From Hyphomonadaceae bacterium (GTDB taxonomy: Bacteria; Pseudomonadota; Alphaproteobacteria; Caulobacterales; Aquidulcibacteraceae), in assembly GCA_016791445.1 (NCBI GenBank), contig JAEUMP010000009.1, forward strand, positions 1-64,000: a stretch of DNA of 64,000 bases, read 5' to 3'. Numbering within the stretch: the stretch's first letter is position 1; each line of letters begins with the position of its first letter. Below the pieces are notes generated by a model. It was not told where the DNA came from. It saw only the letters and a list, made by a program, of their open reading frames with translations, and did not search any database. Below are positions 8,004 to 18,974 of this stretch, one piece after another. The position numbers and the translations under genes are program-made.

Positions 8004-9291
8004 CGCCTAGCCTGAGACGGACCGACCGCGCATGCGCCGGAAGTCCTTCCGCATCCGCAAGACGCGCGGCGGAATCGCCGATGGCGCGCACCCCGGCGGA
8101 TGACGCGCCGATGATCGTCGTGCGCTTCATGAACGTCAGCGTTGATAGTCCGGAAGCAAAACGCGCGCGGCGGCCCGTCGGCAGGACGTGGTTGGGGCCG
8201 GCGACGTAGTCGCCGAGCGCTTCAGGCGCGTGAGCGCCGAGAAAAAGCGCGCCGGCATGTCGAATTCTTGCAGCAAGAGGCGCCGGGTCGGCGAGCGCGA
8301 GCTGGACGTGCTCGGGCGCGGCCATGTCGATCAGCGGCGCGGCGTCTTCAACCCGCGCGAGCAGCACAATCGCGCCGAACGCATCCCATGAGGCGCGCGC
8401 CGAAGGGCCGGCGCGACCGGCGGCGAGATCGTCTTCGACGGCCGCCGCGACCGCGTCTGCAAAGTCGCCGTCCGTCGTGAACAACACGGACTGGGCGTCG
8501 GGATCATGTTCGGCCTGCGCGAGCAGATCGGCGGCGATCCATCGTGGATCAACGGAGTTGTCGGCGACGATGAACACCTCCGACGGTCCCGCGATGGAAT
8601 CGACGCCGACATCACCGAAGACAAGCTTCTTGGCCGCCGCGACATAGGAGTTGCCGGGGCCGACGACCACATCGCACGCCGCAATCGGGCCCGCGCCGAA
8701 TGCAAGTGCTGCGATCGCCTGCGCGCCGCCGACCCGCCAGACTTCGGTCACGCCGGCGACTTTCGCCGCAGCCAGAATGGCGGGGTTGTCGAGAAGGCGC
8801 CCAGGCGGCGTCATCATTGCGAGACGCGATACCCCCGCCACACGCGCCGGCACGGCGTTCATGAGCACCGCGCTCGGATACGCCGCACGACCGCCCGGGG
8901 CATAAAGTCCGGCGGCATCCACCGGCGTCCACCGCCAGCCGAGCGTTACGCCCTGTCCGTCTATGAAGGTCTCATCGCGTGGCCGCTGACGCTCGTGGAA
9001 CAGGGCGATGCGTTCCGCCGCCGTTTCGAGCGCCTTGATGGTTTCGGGCGCGCATGCATTGGCCGCCTCGTCGATTTCGGCGGCGCTGACACGGAGTTCG
9101 CCTTCCCGAAGGTTCACGCCGTCAAAACGCCGCGCGCAGTCGAGCACCGCCTCCATCCCGCGCGTCCGGACGTCGGCGAGGATGGGACGGACTGCCTCCT
9201 CGACGCCATCGAGCCGCTCACCACGCAGGCGGATCAGCTTCGCATAGGCAGCGGAAAAATCTTCGGCGGCGGAGGAGAGACGCAGGACCAT
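7996..9291 (-). CDS. hisD: Histidinol dehydrogenase
   Basis: 431 residues, family-typical length. It catalyses the last two oxidations of histidine synthesis (histidinol to histidine). Seen: [58 protein letters not shown], the zinc-site region [15 protein letters not shown], and the C-terminal [17 protein letters not shown] start at 9291, 3 bp after the DUF2948 stop. No other his genes are in the window; hisD travels with murA here. Confidence 0.96.
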   Translation of the reverse strand: MVLRLSSAAEDFSAAYAKLIRLRGERLDGVEEAVRPILADVRTRGMEAVLDCARRFDGVNLREGELRVSAAEIDEAANACAPETIKALETAAERIALFHERQRPRDETFIDGQGVTLGWRWTPVDAAGLYAPGGRAAYPSAVLMNAVPARVAGVSRLAMMTPPGRLLDNPAILAAAKVAGVTEVWRVGGAQAIAALAFGAGPIAACDVVVGPGNSYVAAAKKLVFGDVGVDSIAGPSEVFIVADNSVDPRWIAADLLAQAEHDPDAQSVLFTTDGDFADAVAAAVEDDLAAGRAGPSARASWDAFGAIVLLARVEDAAPLIDMAAPEHVQLALADPAPLAARIRHAGALFLGAHAPEALGDYVAGPNHVLPTGRRARFASGLSTLTFMKRTTIIGASSAGVRAIGDSAARLADAEGLPAHARSVRLRLGDE

Positions 9292-9294
9292 CGT

Positions 9295-9738
9295 CTAATA
9301 GCGCTCGTGATCGGGCTTGCGCGGAGTCGGCCACGGCGCACCGACATCGGTCAACGTGACGTCGACACACTCGACCTCGACGCGGATATCTCCTCCGCCG
9401 CCGAGCGAAAGCACGATGGCGCCGGAAGGCTCCTCGGCGTCGGGCTCGAAGCGCATGTCGAGAATGACGCCGGCGGCGTCGGGCGCGCCGAGCCGCACCT
9501 TGCGGCTCTGCACCCCCAGAACGGATTCGATCGCGAGCACGGACCGAATTCGCTCAAACGGGCCGCGCTTGCGCGCCGCCTCCCAGCGGAACCGGTTGAT
9601 CTGCGCGGACAGGCGACGCGCCTTCGGGTCGAAGACGATGTCGCCCATCAGGAACGCCGCGTCCTGTATCGCCGCCGCAACGACGGCGAGATCGCCTTTG
9701 TCTTCAGCGCGCAGACGCAAGGACGGGGGCTTCACCAC
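9295..9738 (-). CDS. DUF2948 family protein
   Basis: 147 residues. The start LRLRAEDKGDLAVVAAAIQDA, the middle FDPKARRLSAQINRFRWE and the end are characteristic of the alphaproteobacterial DUF2948 family, which lies between murA and hisD in many genomes. The start is a GTG placed immediately after the murA TGA. The function is unknown; no catalytic motif is visible. Confidence 0.88.
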   Translation of the reverse strand: MVKPPSLRLRAEDKGDLAVVAAAIQDAAFLMGDIVFDPKARRLSAQINRFRWEAARKRGPFERIRSVLAIESVLGVQSRKVRLGAPDAAGVILDMRFEPDAEEPSGAIVLSLGGGGDIRVEVECVDVTLTDVGAPWPTPRKPDHERY

Positions 9739-11010
9739 TCACGCGCTCCCGCCATCGCGACGAATTTGGGCGCCGCAGCCCGCAAGCTTCTCTTCAAGCC
9801 GCTCGAAGCCGCGATCAAGGTGATAGACACGATTGATGATCGTCTCGCCTTCCGCCGCCAGACCCGCGATGACGAGACTGACGGAGGCGCGGAGATCCGT
9901 CGCCATGACGGGCGCGCCGTGCAGCTTCTCAACGCCGCGCACGACCGCCTCCTTGCCGCGCACCTGGATGTCGGCGCCGAGGCGCGCGAGTTCGGGCGCA
10001 TGCATGAAACGGTTCTCGAAGATGTTTTCGCGCGCGATCGATGTGCCGTCGGCTAGCGCCATCAGCGCCATGAACTGAGCCTGCAGGTCCGTCGGAAAAC
10101 CCGGGAAAGGCTGTGTGTCGATGTCGACCGGCTGGAGACGCCCCTTCTCGCGGCGCACGACGATGCCTTCGGGATCGGCGACGATTTCCACGCCTGCAGC
10201 GCGCAGCGCCTGGATCAGCGCGCCGAGATGTTGCGCCACCGCGCCATCCAACCGGACCTCCCCGCCCGCGGTCGCGGCGGCGATCGCATAGGTCCCCGCC
10301 TCGATGCGGTCCGCGACGACCAGGTGGCGGGCCTCGTTCAGGGACGTGACGCCCTGAATAACGATGGTGCTGGTCCCCGCGCCTTCAACTTTCGCGCCCA
10401 TGGCGTTGAGACAGTTGGCGAGGTCGATGATCTCCGGCTCGCGGGCGGAATTCTCCAGCGTCGTCTCGCCATGCGCCAACACAGCCGCGAGCATGGCGTG
10501 CTCCGTCGCCCCGACGGAGACGAAAGGAAACACGATCGAGGCGCCCTTCAGCCCGCGCAGGGCGGCGGCCTTCACATAACCCTGTTCGATGACGATGTCG
10601 GCGCCCATGGCCTCGAAGGCCTTGAGGTGGAGATCGACCGGGCGCGCGCCGATGGCGCAGCCGCCGGGCAGAGACACCGTGGCGTGACCGACACGCGCGA
10701 GCATCGGCCCCAGCACATTGAAGGACGCCCGCATCTTCCGCACGAGGTCGTAAGGCGCGATCGTCGACGTGATTTCGGCGGCGTGGAAGCGGGCCGTGGC
10801 GCTGCCCGTCGGCCAGTCCACCGCGACGCCGAGGCTCTCCAGCAGCGACGCCGCAAACTGCGTGTCAGCGAGGCGCGGCATCCGGTCGAGCATCAACGGC
10901 TTGTCGCTCAGCAACGACGCCACCATGAGCTTCAGCGCCGAATTCTTCGCCCCGGAGATCGGAATGACGCCGCGCAGCGGACGCCCGCCCGAGATGATGA
11001 TGCGATCCAT
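9739..11010 (-). CDS. murA: UDP-N-acetylglucosamine 1-carboxyvinyltransferase
   Basis: 423 residues. The enzyme transfers enolpyruvate from PEP to UDP-GlcNAc, the first committed step of peptidoglycan synthesis, in the cytoplasm. The catalytic Cys118 lies in [15 protein letters not shown], so the fosfomycin-sensitive Cys form is expected. KNSALKLM at the N-terminus supplies the conserved Lys/Asn. ATG start at 11010. It is upstream of DUF2948-hisD on the minus strand and probably co-transcribed with them. Confidence 0.97.
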   Translation of the reverse strand: MDRIIISGGRPLRGVIPISGAKNSALKLMVASLLSDKPLMLDRMPRLADTQFAASLLESLGVAVDWPTGSATARFHAAEITSTIAPYDLVRKMRASFNVLGPMLARVGHATVSLPGGCAIGARPVDLHLKAFEAMGADIVIEQGYVKAAALRGLKGASIVFPFVSVGATEHAMLAAVLAHGETTLENSAREPEIIDLANCLNAMGAKVEGAGTSTIVIQGVTSLNEARHLVVADRIEAGTYAIAAATAGGEVRLDGAVAQHLGALIQALRAAGVEIVADPEGIVVRREKGRLQPVDIDTQPFPGFPTDLQAQFMALMALADGTSIARENIFENRFMHAPELARLGADIQVRGKEAVVRGVEKLHGAPVMATDLRASVSLVIAGLAAEGETIINRVYHLDRGFERLEEKLAGCGAQIRRDGGSA

Positions 11011-11072
11011 GACAGCCTTTCGCGACCTCGGCGGCTTATGCGGCGCACCACTGCGCCGCGCAAGGCGTGGTC

Positions 11073-11210
11073 CTAGTCGTCCTTCTCCGGGGCGGAGGCG
11101 GCGGCTTTGCGGCGGCGGAGATTGACTTTCAGCGCGGCGGCGGCGCGCGCCTCGCGACGCTCTCGGGCGCTGGGCGCCGCGGGTTTCGGTTTGTCTCGCT
11201 TCTCGGCCAT
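11073..11210 (-). CDS. Small basic conserved protein upstream of murA
   Basis: 45 residues starting at ATG 11208-11210 ([18 protein letters not shown]...), very rich in Lys, Arg, Ala and Pro and ending in an acidic EKDD. Short proteins of this type (with an ENLRRRK-like stretch, here VNLRRRK) are found just upstream of murA in alphaproteobacteria. A longer in-frame version would read back through tRNA-Thr and is rejected. RNA or nucleic-acid binding is possible from the charge, but this is inference. Confidence 0.6.
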   Translation of the reverse strand: MAEKRDKPKPAAPSARERREARAAAALKVNLRRRKAAASAPEKDD

Positions 11211-11230
11211 GGCGATCGCGGAGGGAGGAG

Positions 11231-11305
<75 letters not shown>

Positions 11306-11445
11306 GGAAGCGGGGCCTATATCCGAGCCCGCCCCCGGAGGGAAGCGCGGCGCGCCGCTCCGATGCGAGGCGAAATGTCCGTGTCTTAAGTCAATGTCCG
11401 GTCCGGGAAATGGTAGCAGTTTGGGGCTCCGGAAAGGAGGACGTC

Positions 11446-11751
11446 ATGACTGAAAGCTCCTCGTCGCCCGCTGCTGCGCCAGGATACCTTCCCTTCGCCG
11501 TATGGCCATGGGCGGCATGGCCGGCGCCGATGGTGCAGGCAGCCTTCACCTCGGGCCTCGGGTGCTGGATCGCGGTGAACCGGGCCTGGCTGGACGCGGC
11601 CTGCACGCTGCTGCGACGGCAAGACCAGGAGGACGCCATGGAGGCCGAGGACCCCCTCGTGCACATGACGCTTGAAGGTTTGCGGAGCTGCGGCGACGCG
11701 ATGCTGGACGCTCAGATCGAGACGCTCGAGAGCTGGCGCCGGGTCTCCTGA
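11446..11751 (+). CDS. Hypothetical protein, Trp/Ala-rich N-terminus
   Basis: 101 residues with an excellent ribosome-binding site (AAAGGAGG, ending 5 bases before the ATG at 11446), so translation is likely. The N-terminal half is hydrophobic and rich in Pro and Trp (FAVWPWAAWPAPM). The C-terminal half is acidic and helical (QDQEDAMEAEDPL, ETLESW). This layout slightly resembles phasin-like granule-associated proteins, but no family is firmly recognised. It is 48 bp upstream of tyrS. Confidence 0.6.
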   Translation: MTESSSSPAAAPGYLPFAVWPWAAWPAPMVQAAFTSGLGCWIAVNRAWLDAACTLLRRQDQEDAMEAEDPLVHMTLEGLRSCGDAMLDAQIETLESWRRVS

Positions 11752-11761
11752 GGGCGGCTCT

Positions 11762-11790
11762 TTGATCAGGCGGACGGGCTCTGCTAGCTC
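11762..11790 (+). promoter_or_regulatory. Possible sigma-70-type promoter of tyrS
   Basis: TTGATC (11762-11767), a 17-nt spacer, then TAGCTC (11785-11790). The tyrS ATG at 11800 follows after only 9 bases and has no ribosome-binding site, so if real the transcript would be nearly leaderless. This is pattern matching only, and the -10 match is weak. Confidence 0.28.
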
Positions 11791-11799
11791 ACCGCCATC

Positions 11800-13044
11800 A
11801 TGAGCAGTTCCGCCCTCCTCCGCGTCCTGACGGACCGCGGCTACGTTCACCAGTGCACGGACCTCGACGGCCTCGACAAGGCCGCAGCCGCAGGCGTGGT
11901 GACGGGCTATATCGGCTTCGACATGACCGCGCCGAGCCTGCACGTAGGGTCGCTGGTGCAGATCATGCTGCTCCGGCGGCTGCAGCAGAGCGGCGGAAAG
12001 CCCATCGTCCTGCTGGGCGGCGCGACCACGAAGGTGGGCGATCCCACGGGGCGCGACGAATCCCGCAAGATGCTCAGCGACGCCGACATCGCGCGAAACA
12101 TGGCCTCCATCCGCGGCGTGTTCGAGAAGTTCCTGACCTTCGGCGACGGGCCGACGGACGCGGTCATCGTCAACAATGACGACTGGTTGTCGGGGTACGG
12201 CTACATCCAGTTCCTGCGCGACTACGGCACGCACTTCACGATCAACCGGATGCTGGCGTTCGACTCCGTGAAGCTTCGGCTCGACCGCGAACAGCCGATG
12301 ACGTTCCTTGAGTTCAACTACATGCTCATGCAGGCGGTGGACTATCTGGAACTGAACCGTCGTCTGCGCTGTTCGCTGCAGATGGGCGGATCGGACCAGT
12401 GGGGCAACATCGTCAACGGGGTGGAACTCTGCCGGCGCGTCGACGGCGCCGAAGTTTTTGGTCTGACGACGCCGCTGCTCTCCACGGCATCGGGCGCGAA
12501 GATGGGCAAGACGGCCGCCGGCGCCGTCTGGCTCAATGCGGACATGCTGAGCGCCTACGAGTACTGGCAGTACTGGCGGAACGCCGAAGACGCCGACGTA
12601 GGACGCTTCCTGCGCCTCTTCACGGATATCCCGCTCGACGAAATCACACGTCTTGAGGCGCTTGAAGGCGCAGCGATCAACGACGCGAAGATCGCGCTCG
12701 CGAACGCGGCCACGACCATGTTGCACGGCGCGGCGGCGGCAAAGGCCGCAGAAGAAACGGCGCAAGCCACATTTGCGGGCGGCGGCTCAGGCGCTGCGCT
12801 GCCCACTGTGGAGACGCCGCGCGGCGAGATCAACGGCATGCGCGTGGCGGACGCGTTGCGGCGCGCGGGTCTCGTGGAGTCCAATGGCGAAGCCAAGCGC
12901 CACATCAAGGCCGGCGCCGTGTCTGTGAACAACGTCGTCGTCTCGGATGAGCTCGCTGCGTTGGACGAAGCCGACATCGACGGCGACAACCAAGTGAAGC
13001 TGTCGGTGGGAAAGAAGCGCCACGCGCTGCTGCGCGTCGTCTAA
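11800..13044 (+). CDS. tyrS: Tyrosine--tRNA ligase
   Basis: 414 residues. Class I synthetase that charges tRNA-Tyr. The HIGH-type motif is HVGS (48-51) and the KMSKS-type motif is KMGKT (234-238). [19 protein letters not shown] and [10 protein letters not shown] line the active site. An S4 RNA-binding domain closes the protein ([16 protein letters not shown]). Its TAA overlaps the stop of the convergent DUF3971 gene (shared CTAA). Confidence 0.97.
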   Translation: MSSSALLRVLTDRGYVHQCTDLDGLDKAAAAGVVTGYIGFDMTAPSLHVGSLVQIMLLRRLQQSGGKPIVLLGGATTKVGDPTGRDESRKMLSDADIARNMASIRGVFEKFLTFGDGPTDAVIVNNDDWLSGYGYIQFLRDYGTHFTINRMLAFDSVKLRLDREQPMTFLEFNYMLMQAVDYLELNRRLRCSLQMGGSDQWGNIVNGVELCRRVDGAEVFGLTTPLLSTASGAKMGKTAAGAVWLNADMLSAYEYWQYWRNAEDADVGRFLRLFTDIPLDEITRLEALEGAAINDAKIALANAATTMLHGAAAAKAAEETAQATFAGGGSGAALPTVETPRGEINGMRVADALRRAGLVESNGEAKRHIKAGAVSVNNVVVSDELAALDEADIDGDNQVKLSVGKKRHALLRVV

Positions 13045-16000
13045 CCGCTCTTCGACGCCTGGACGTCAGGCGGCGGCTGCACGGGCGTGCCCCATGGCTC
13101 GAAAATGCGGCGCAAGATGCCGGGCGCGAGCGCCGATATCGGATTCACCGTCACACGCGGCACGTCCGATGGGCCGCTCATGGAATACGTCATCGCGAAC
13201 ATGCCTTCGCCGCGGCGCGACGTGAACAGCTGGCCGAGCACCGGCACCCCGCCGAGCACGGAGTTCAACCCGTAGATCGGCACGACAACGCCATCGAGAT
13301 CGACAAGCCCGTCCTCGAGCCGGATCGACCCTTTCGCGGTGATGCCGAGCGACGGCCCCGCCGCGCGGCTCTCCGCGACATAGACCTTGCCGTCGACGAT
13401 GGTGAGCGGCGCCTCCAGACCGTTGAAGCTGATGCCTTCGCCATTCAGCGTTTCGCCCAGCCCGCGCAGCGAACCGATGGACGACAGCAGGCGCCCCATC
13501 GCCGGCGCCCCGACGACCTGGAAGTTCTCGCCCTTGATCGTCATTTCCGCGCGTCCGTTGGCGGCGCGCCAGACGCCGCTGCCCGCCATCTTGCCGCCGC
13601 GCACGTTGTCGGCGCCGGTGATCGCCCTGTAGGCGAAGCCCATGTCGTCGGCGCGAAACGCGATCGGCCCGGTGGCGGCGCCGTCCGGCCCGCCCATGCT
13701 GAGTTGCATCAGCGAATTGTTCGGTCCGAGGCCACGCACATCGAGCCGCGTCATCGTCGCGCCAACAAGCGTGCTTTCGACGCGTCCGTTGGCCAGTTCG
13801 GAGCCGGCTTTCAGCAGAACGCGGTCCGTCTGCACGGCGTAATCCACGCGCTCCGGCGCGATCACCACGCCGTTGGCTGCAGACGAATGGGGCCGCGGCG
13901 GCGGATCGGGGCCAAGGAACGGCGTGGCGTCGAACATCGGGCCGTTCGCCTGGACCAGCAGGACGCCTTCGCGGGAACGGCGCGCCGTGACGCGCATGTC
14001 GGTGCGTCCATCGATCCAGACTCGGGTGAGATTGAGCGTGGAAAGCTGGTTCGACTTCGAAACCGTAAGACCGCCGGTCGCCGCGACGCCGGGCCCTCGC
14101 GCATCGAGGTTGGAAAGAATGAGGCCGCCGTCCGGCGCCTCGCGCACGTCGAAGCTTGCGGTCGCCGCGCGTCCGGGACGCTTGGACCAGATGTATTTCG
14201 GCAGGACGATTTCGGCGTCCTTGAGATCAAGGCGCACTGAGGCCGTCGCGACATCGAGCCCGCGTCCCGTTCCCGTCAGTTGCGCGCCGACGACGCCGGT
14301 CGCGTATTCCGCGACGCCGAAACCGAAGCGGATGAGATCCGGCGCCTCGAAACGACCATCGATGACGAAGCGCGACGGCGGCGCCGTCGTTTCGCGCAGC
14401 GATTCCGTCCAGGTCAGATTGGCCTGGCTGCGGTTGATCGACATGGGTCCCGCGAACGTCAGCGCCCGCTCGTCGCCGGTGGTGTGCATCCGCCAGTTGG
14501 CGATGGTGAAGCGTCCGTCCCTCGACACCGCGCCGACGCCTTCCAGTTGTGCGTCGACGGTGAACTTCACCTGCTCGCCGGGCACATTGCTCAGCATCGG
14601 ACGGCGTATGGCGAAGTCCGCCGCGCCACGCCCGACAATGGTGGCGGGATCCGCCGGGAGTTTTTCGTCGAGACCGATCGGGGCCTGACGCAGGAGATCC
14701 ACCATGGCGCGCGCCTCGCCCTGCGCGCGGCCCGCGAATGTGGCCTCGGCGCCCTTCGGATTCAGCCGCGGCAATTCCACCCGTCCCTGCGAAAGCGCCA
14801 GCGTCCCGACTCGACCGGACGCCATGGTGAGGTCGAACCGGTTGCCCTTGAGCACCGCGCTCCCGCGTCCGTCCGTAATGGCGGTCATGCCCTCCAGATA
14901 GCGGACATTCGCGCCGTCGAAATCGAAACTGAGCGACAGGCTTTCGTTGCGCAGCAGCTTGGCGCTGAGTTCGGCGGGCGAAATGTCGGCTGCGAAGACA
15001 GCGTTCGACACGCGACCGCCGAGCACCCCTTCATCGACCCATGTGCGCGCGCTCTTCACGAACTGCACTGGCCAGAACCGCAACACGGACCGCGCGTCGA
15101 TGACGCCGGTGACGCCGCCTCTCGCGGAAAGCCCCGGACGCAGAACGCCTTCGGCGTCCGCAATCCAGTAGAGCCGCCCGGCGAGCGCCACGCGGGCGTT
15201 CTCAACCGTCGCGTCGATTTCATCGAAGGTGATCGAGGCGTCCTTCGGTGCGATGGCGCCGCGCAGCGTGACGGCGCGCATGGCGATCGGCGCGGAGAAG
15301 ACACCGGGCGCGTCGAGTTCGACCGACGGCAGCGCCACGTCGAACCGCGCCGGTTCGGACGCGCCGGCGCCGAGGAACGCGGACGCCTGCCGGATCGCGA
15401 TGCGCCCCTTTATCTGCGTGCGTTCGCCGTCGACGGCGATGTTGTCGATGAGCAGGGTATCTCCGGCGAGGTCGTAGGCGCCCCGCAGACGGGCGCCGCT
15501 GATGGCCATGCGCCCCTCACCCATCGCGAGCGCGCCAGCGCCGACGCGGACATCGCCCTCGATCAATGTCACCCCGATCTTGCGGTCGAGGCCGACGGTG
15601 ATGGCGGCGGTGACCGGCGCCTGAAGGCCCGCCATAGGACCGAGCGCCGCCGCCGGAATCAGCGCGGTGGGCTGCACCTCGCGCGCGGTGAGTTCGACGC
15701 GGGCGGCCGAGAAATCCGTTTTCGTGGTGACCTTCAGCGTCGCGGGGGCCGAGCCCTTCGCGCTGCGGAAGTCGGCGCTCGCGGCGAGCACGAGTTCGGA
15801 TCCGTCGCGCTTGAGATCGATCGCGGCGGAGTCTGCGCGCCAGAGGCTTTCGTGCTTTTCGTCGACGATCGTCAGGCGCGTGCGGTCGATCCGGACGGCC
15901 TGCAAGGCGCCGCCGACGCCGACCGGCCTGAAGACCGAAGCCATGCCGTCAAGGATACGGTTGACCCGCTGCGCGAGGGATTCTCCCGGCGGCGGCGGCG

Positions 16001-16445
16001 GGATCACGAAGTCGGGCGGGGTTCCGGGCGGGCCGAACGCGACGCCGGCCGACCCGTCGGCGGCGAGCGTCACCGTCACGTCGGCGCCGTCGAAGGCCGC
16101 CCGGTCTACCGCAAGACGGGCGAAAGCGAGGCTGCGCAGGCTGAGGCCGATGTCGACGGACCGGCTCTCGGTCAGCACGGCCCGGGTCTCGGAGAGAACC
16201 TTGACGCCGCGCGCCTTGAGTTCGAGCCCCCGGTCCGCGCCGGACCAGGCCAGCTCCACCCGCTCGATCGTCACCGGACGCCCGCCGCGGGCGTCGGAAA
16301 GCTGGCGCTCGATGTGCTGCTTCATCCCGGGCAAGACCACGGGCCCCTGCGAGAGCCGCCAGGCCATGAACCCGAGGCCGAACCCGATGGTCACCATGAG
16401 GCCCACGAGGATTTCGAAGGCGATGAGCGTGGACCGCCGGATCAT
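13041..16445 (-). CDS. AsmA-like / DUF3971 domain protein
   Basis: 1134 residues from ATG 16445 ([22 protein letters not shown]...). Earlier in-frame codons would run into the divergent bcp gene. One N-terminal membrane anchor is followed by a very long, repetitive beta-rich periplasmic part and a C-terminal AsmA-like region ([23 protein letters not shown], then [20 protein letters not shown]). Such proteins belong to the TamB/AsmA/YhdP superfamily that forms periplasmic bridges for phospholipid transport to the outer membrane; that role is inferred. It is divergent from bcp (84 bp) and convergent with tyrS. Confidence 0.85.
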   Translation of the reverse strand: MIRRSTLIAFEILVGLMVTIGFGLGFMAWRLSQGPVVLPGMKQHIERQLSDARGGRPVTIERVELAWSGADRGLELKARGVKVLSETRAVLTESRSVDIGLSLRSLAFARLAVDRAAFDGADVTVTLAADGSAGVAFGPPGTPPDFVIPPPPPGESLAQRVNRILDGMASVFRPVGVGGALQAVRIDRTRLTIVDEKHESLWRADSAAIDLKRDGSELVLAASADFRSAKGSAPATLKVTTKTDFSAARVELTAREVQPTALIPAAALGPMAGLQAPVTAAITVGLDRKIGVTLIEGDVRVGAGALAMGEGRMAISGARLRGAYDLAGDTLLIDNIAVDGERTQIKGRIAIRQASAFLGAGASEPARFDVALPSVELDAPGVFSAPIAMRAVTLRGAIAPKDASITFDEIDATVENARVALAGRLYWIADAEGVLRPGLSARGGVTGVIDARSVLRFWPVQFVKSARTWVDEGVLGGRVSNAVFAADISPAELSAKLLRNESLSLSFDFDGANVRYLEGMTAITDGRGSAVLKGNRFDLTMASGRVGTLALSQGRVELPRLNPKGAEATFAGRAQGEARAMVDLLRQAPIGLDEKLPADPATIVGRGAADFAIRRPMLSNVPGEQVKFTVDAQLEGVGAVSRDGRFTIANWRMHTTGDERALTFAGPMSINRSQANLTWTESLRETTAPPSRFVIDGRFEAPDLIRFGFGVAEYATGVVGAQLTGTGRGLDVATASVRLDLKDAEIVLPKYIWSKRPGRAATASFDVREAPDGGLILSNLDARGPGVAATGGLTVSKSNQLSTLNLTRVWIDGRTDMRVTARRSREGVLLVQANGPMFDATPFLGPDPPPRPHSSAANGVVIAPERVDYAVQTDRVLLKAGSELANGRVESTLVGATMTRLDVRGLGPNNSLMQLSMGGPDGAATGPIAFRADDMGFAYRAITGADNVRGGKMAGSGVWRAANGRAEMTIKGENFQVVGAPAMGRLLSSIGSLRGLGETLNGEGISFNGLEAPLTIVDGKVYVAESRAAGPSLGITAKGSIRLEDGLVDLDGVVVPIYGLNSVLGGVPVLGQLFTSRRGEGMFAMTYSMSGPSDVPRVTVNPISALAPGILRRIFEPWGTPVQPPPDVQASKSG

Positions 16446-16529
16446 CGGGTCGCCAGCGTCCTTGCGCGCGCCCGCGAGGCGGCGCACACGGCGACGCTCG
16501 AGGCGTCGAGGAAGAGGAAGGACCGCGAC

Positions 16530-17000
16530 ATGGGCGTTGGACTGGATCCGGGTGACAAGGCGCCCGCCTTCAAGCTGCCCGTCGCCGGCGGCGGGCACGT
16601 CAGTCTGGGCGGGTTGAAGGGCAAGATCGTCGTTCTGTTCTTCTATCCGAAGGATGACACCTCTGCTTGTACGCAGGAAGCTCTAAGCTTCACTGAAAAA
16701 GCAGACGAATTCGAGGCTCTCGGCGCCGTCGTGATCGGCGTATCGCGTGATCCCGTCCGCAGTCATGACCGCTTCATGGCGAAACATGGCCTTCGGCTGA
16801 CCCTTGGGTCGGACGAGGACGGCGCGGTGACGGAGCGCTATGGGGTCTGGGTCGAGAAGACCCTCTATGGCCGGAAATACATGGGAATCGAGCGCGCAAC
16901 CTTCCTCATCGACCGCTCCGGCAAGGTCGTTAAGACATGGAGAAAGGTTAAGGTGAAGGGCCATGTCGAAGAAGTCTTGGCCGCAACACGGCAAATCTAG
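16530..17000 (+). CDS. bcp: Thioredoxin-dependent peroxiredoxin, Bcp type (single Cys)
   Basis: 156 residues; ATG at 16530 with AGGAAGG upstream. PGDKAPAFKLP and LFFYPKDDTSACTQEALSF are typical of Bcp/PrxQ, which reduces hydroperoxides. The peroxidatic Cys is present, but the usual resolving Cys five residues later (CTxEAC) is Leu here, and no other Cys exists in the protein. It should therefore work as a 1-Cys enzyme needing an external thiol. The C-terminus is rich in Lys and ends with a helix, as is normal. Confidence 0.92.
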   Translation: MGVGLDPGDKAPAFKLPVAGGGHVSLGGLKGKIVVLFFYPKDDTSACTQEALSFTEKADEFEALGAVVIGVSRDPVRSHDRFMAKHGLRLTLGSDEDGAVTERYGVWVEKTLYGRKYMGIERATFLIDRSGKVVKTWRKVKVKGHVEEVLAATRQI

Positions 17001-17206
17001 GCGTTTACCTTTTGCGCCCAAGGATTGTGCATGTGGCCTGCTTCTCGCATTGTGAAGCGTCTGTATGAAAAATTCCCCGACAGGGGCGCCCAAGGCGGTT
17101 GCAAATCGACCACCGTTCAGGCGATACCTGAAGACCTTGGGCGGGTTTAGACGGACACTGGTCGCGGAAGCGGCCATTTAGCGGCGAGAAGCGGGCGGTT
17201 GAGAAC

Positions 17207-18436
17207 ATGAGCCAGTTCCCACACCGGGCAAAAGCGCTCTTCGACAGAGTCTTTCCGGAACGGCAAATCTACCATCGCAGCGGCGGCACCGTCAGGTACG
17301 TCTCGCTGAAGCCTTCGCACCAGGCGCTCATGGCGCTCGCGGGCGTCGGCATCGCGGGCTGGTGCGCCTACGCCACGGTCAACGTCGCCATGCGCGGACA
17401 GGTCATGTCCGCCCAGGAGACCGAAGTCGACCGGATGGAAGCCAAGTACCAGCGCTGGCTCAAGGAAGCCCGTGCCCGGGAAAGCGCCGCCGAGGCCCAG
17501 CTCAAGGAACGCACCGTCGCCTTCGAGAAGGCTACCCAGGAATTCGAGCGTCGCCACGAGACGCTCAAGATGCTGCTGGACTACGCCGGCGGCTCCGCCA
17601 TTTCCGCCGCCGCGCGTCCGATCGAACGCGACGGCGCGCGTCTGCTCATGCAGGCATCGATCGAAGAGGCCGAACCGCGCCAGTCCCGCGACTGGGCCGA
17701 GCCTGCCTATCGCGTGCAATCGGTGGGCTTCCGCGCCCGCGTCGATCGCCTGAAGCAGGAGCAGACCGCCTTCCTTACCGTCGCCGAGGAAGCCGCAGTC
17801 GAGCGCTCCGAACAAATCCGCGGCGTACTGCGCATGACGGGCGTCGGCTTCAACCGCCTCACCGGCGACGACTCTGCCGAAATGGGCGGCCCGCTCGTGC
17901 CGCTCGATCTTTCGGGCGTCCTCGGCGAGGGCGAAGTCGATCCGGCCTTCCAGCGTCGCGTGCAGCAGGTCGCGGCCCGCGTGGAGGAAGCCCGTCGTCT
18001 CGAGGGCATCGCCAACGCCACGCCGCTCGCGCCGCCGGTCGGCGTGCAGTATCGCGAAACGTCGGGCTATGGCGCCCGCATTGACCCCTTCACCGGCCGC
18101 GCCGCGTTCCATGGCGGGCTCGACATGGCCGCTTTCGAGCGTGCGCCGGTCGTCTCCACCTCCCCCGGCACGGTCACGTTCGCCGGCGTAAAATCGGGCT
18201 ACGGCAATGTGGTCGAAGTCGATCACGGCCACGGCTTCAAGACCCGCTACGGCCACCTCCGCGACATCCAGGTGAAGGCCGGCGAGCGCGTCGCGATCGG
18301 CCAGCGCCTTGGCTCCATGGGCTCCACGGGTCGCTCGACCGGCACCCACCTCCACTACGAGGTCTGGTTCCGCGGCAAGCACTACGACCCGATCAACTTC
18401 TTGAGGGCAGGACGACATGTTCACGAACAAGGGTAA
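17207..18436 (+). CDS. M23 family peptidoglycan endopeptidase
   Basis: 409 residues. A cytoplasmic N-terminus (about 45 residues) is followed by a membrane segment (ALMALAGVGIAGWCAYATV), a long coiled coil (about 75-130) and a C-terminal LytM domain. Zinc residues are visible in HGGLDM (HxxxD) and GTHLHYEVW (HxH). These enzymes cut peptide cross-links in peptidoglycan. The gene overlaps the bactofilin start by 20 bases, which suggests coupled expression and a joint role in localised wall remodelling. The 206-bp spacer upstream shows no convincing terminator or promoter. Confidence 0.92.
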   Translation: MSQFPHRAKALFDRVFPERQIYHRSGGTVRYVSLKPSHQALMALAGVGIAGWCAYATVNVAMRGQVMSAQETEVDRMEAKYQRWLKEARARESAAEAQLKERTVAFEKATQEFERRHETLKMLLDYAGGSAISAAARPIERDGARLLMQASIEEAEPRQSRDWAEPAYRVQSVGFRARVDRLKQEQTAFLTVAEEAAVERSEQIRGVLRMTGVGFNRLTGDDSAEMGGPLVPLDLSGVLGEGEVDPAFQRRVQQVAARVEEARRLEGIANATPLAPPVGVQYRETSGYGARIDPFTGRAAFHGGLDMAAFERAPVVSTSPGTVTFAGVKSGYGNVVEVDHGHGFKTRYGHLRDIQVKAGERVAIGQRLGSMGSTGRSTGTHLHYEVWFRGKHYDPINFLRAGRHVHEQG

Positions 18437-18947
18437 GACGCCTGACACCGTTCCGGCGCTGCCCGAACAGAACGCCTCCCGCCGGACACCCCCTTCCCGC
18501 CTCATGACGTCGATCATCGCCAACGGCGTGCGCATCATCGGCACGGTGGAAGCAGAAGGCGCTGAGCTGCAGGTCGACGGTGAAATCGACGGCAATGTCC
18601 GCGGCGGTTCGCTGACGGTCGGCGACACCGGCATGGTCAAGGGCGACGTCGTCGCCGAGAACGTGCTGGTCAATGGTCGCGTCGAAGGTTCGGTGCGCGC
18701 CCGCAAAGTGCAGCTGGCCCGCAACGCCCATGTGCTCGGCGACATCACGCACCAGTCGCTGTCGGTGGAAATGGGCGCGGTGTTCGAAGGCCAGTGCCGC
18801 TACCTGCAGGATCCGCTCAATCCGACTGCCGGCCCGGGAAAGTCCGTCACGCCGCAGATCGCGGCCGCCCCCTCGGGCGACGCGAACGGATACTACGACC
18901 AGCCCGGCATGGTTTCGGGCGTCGTCGTCACCGGCGCGCAGAACTAA
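18417..18947 (+). CDS. Bactofilin
   Basis: 176 residues. A disordered N-terminus (about 32 residues) and a central beta-helix domain with repeating short strands (IIANGVRIIGTVEAEGAELQ, then DGEIDGNVRGG, GDTGMVKGDVVAENVLVNG, GSVRARKVQLARNAHVLGDI). A Pro/Ala/Asp-rich tail follows. Bactofilins polymerise without nucleotide and scaffold wall enzymes; pairing with an M23 peptidase gene, as here, is a known arrangement. The start lies inside the peptidase reading frame. A strong terminator follows. Confidence 0.93.
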   Translation: MFTNKGKTPDTVPALPEQNASRRTPPSRLMTSIIANGVRIIGTVEAEGAELQVDGEIDGNVRGGSLTVGDTGMVKGDVVAENVLVNGRVEGSVRARKVQLARNAHVLGDITHQSLSVEMGAVFEGQCRYLQDPLNPTAGPGKSVTPQIAAAPSGDANGYYDQPGMVSGVVVTGAQN

Positions 18948-18974
18948 GTCCGACACAGTTCGGGGATCGATCAG

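Noticed and set aside
14280-16529. Very long plus-strand open frame (906 codons) running into bcp
   Set aside because: It is antisense to the DUF3971 gene and rich in His, Arg and Asp as expected for a shadow of GC-rich coding DNA; only its last 156 codons are the real Bcp.
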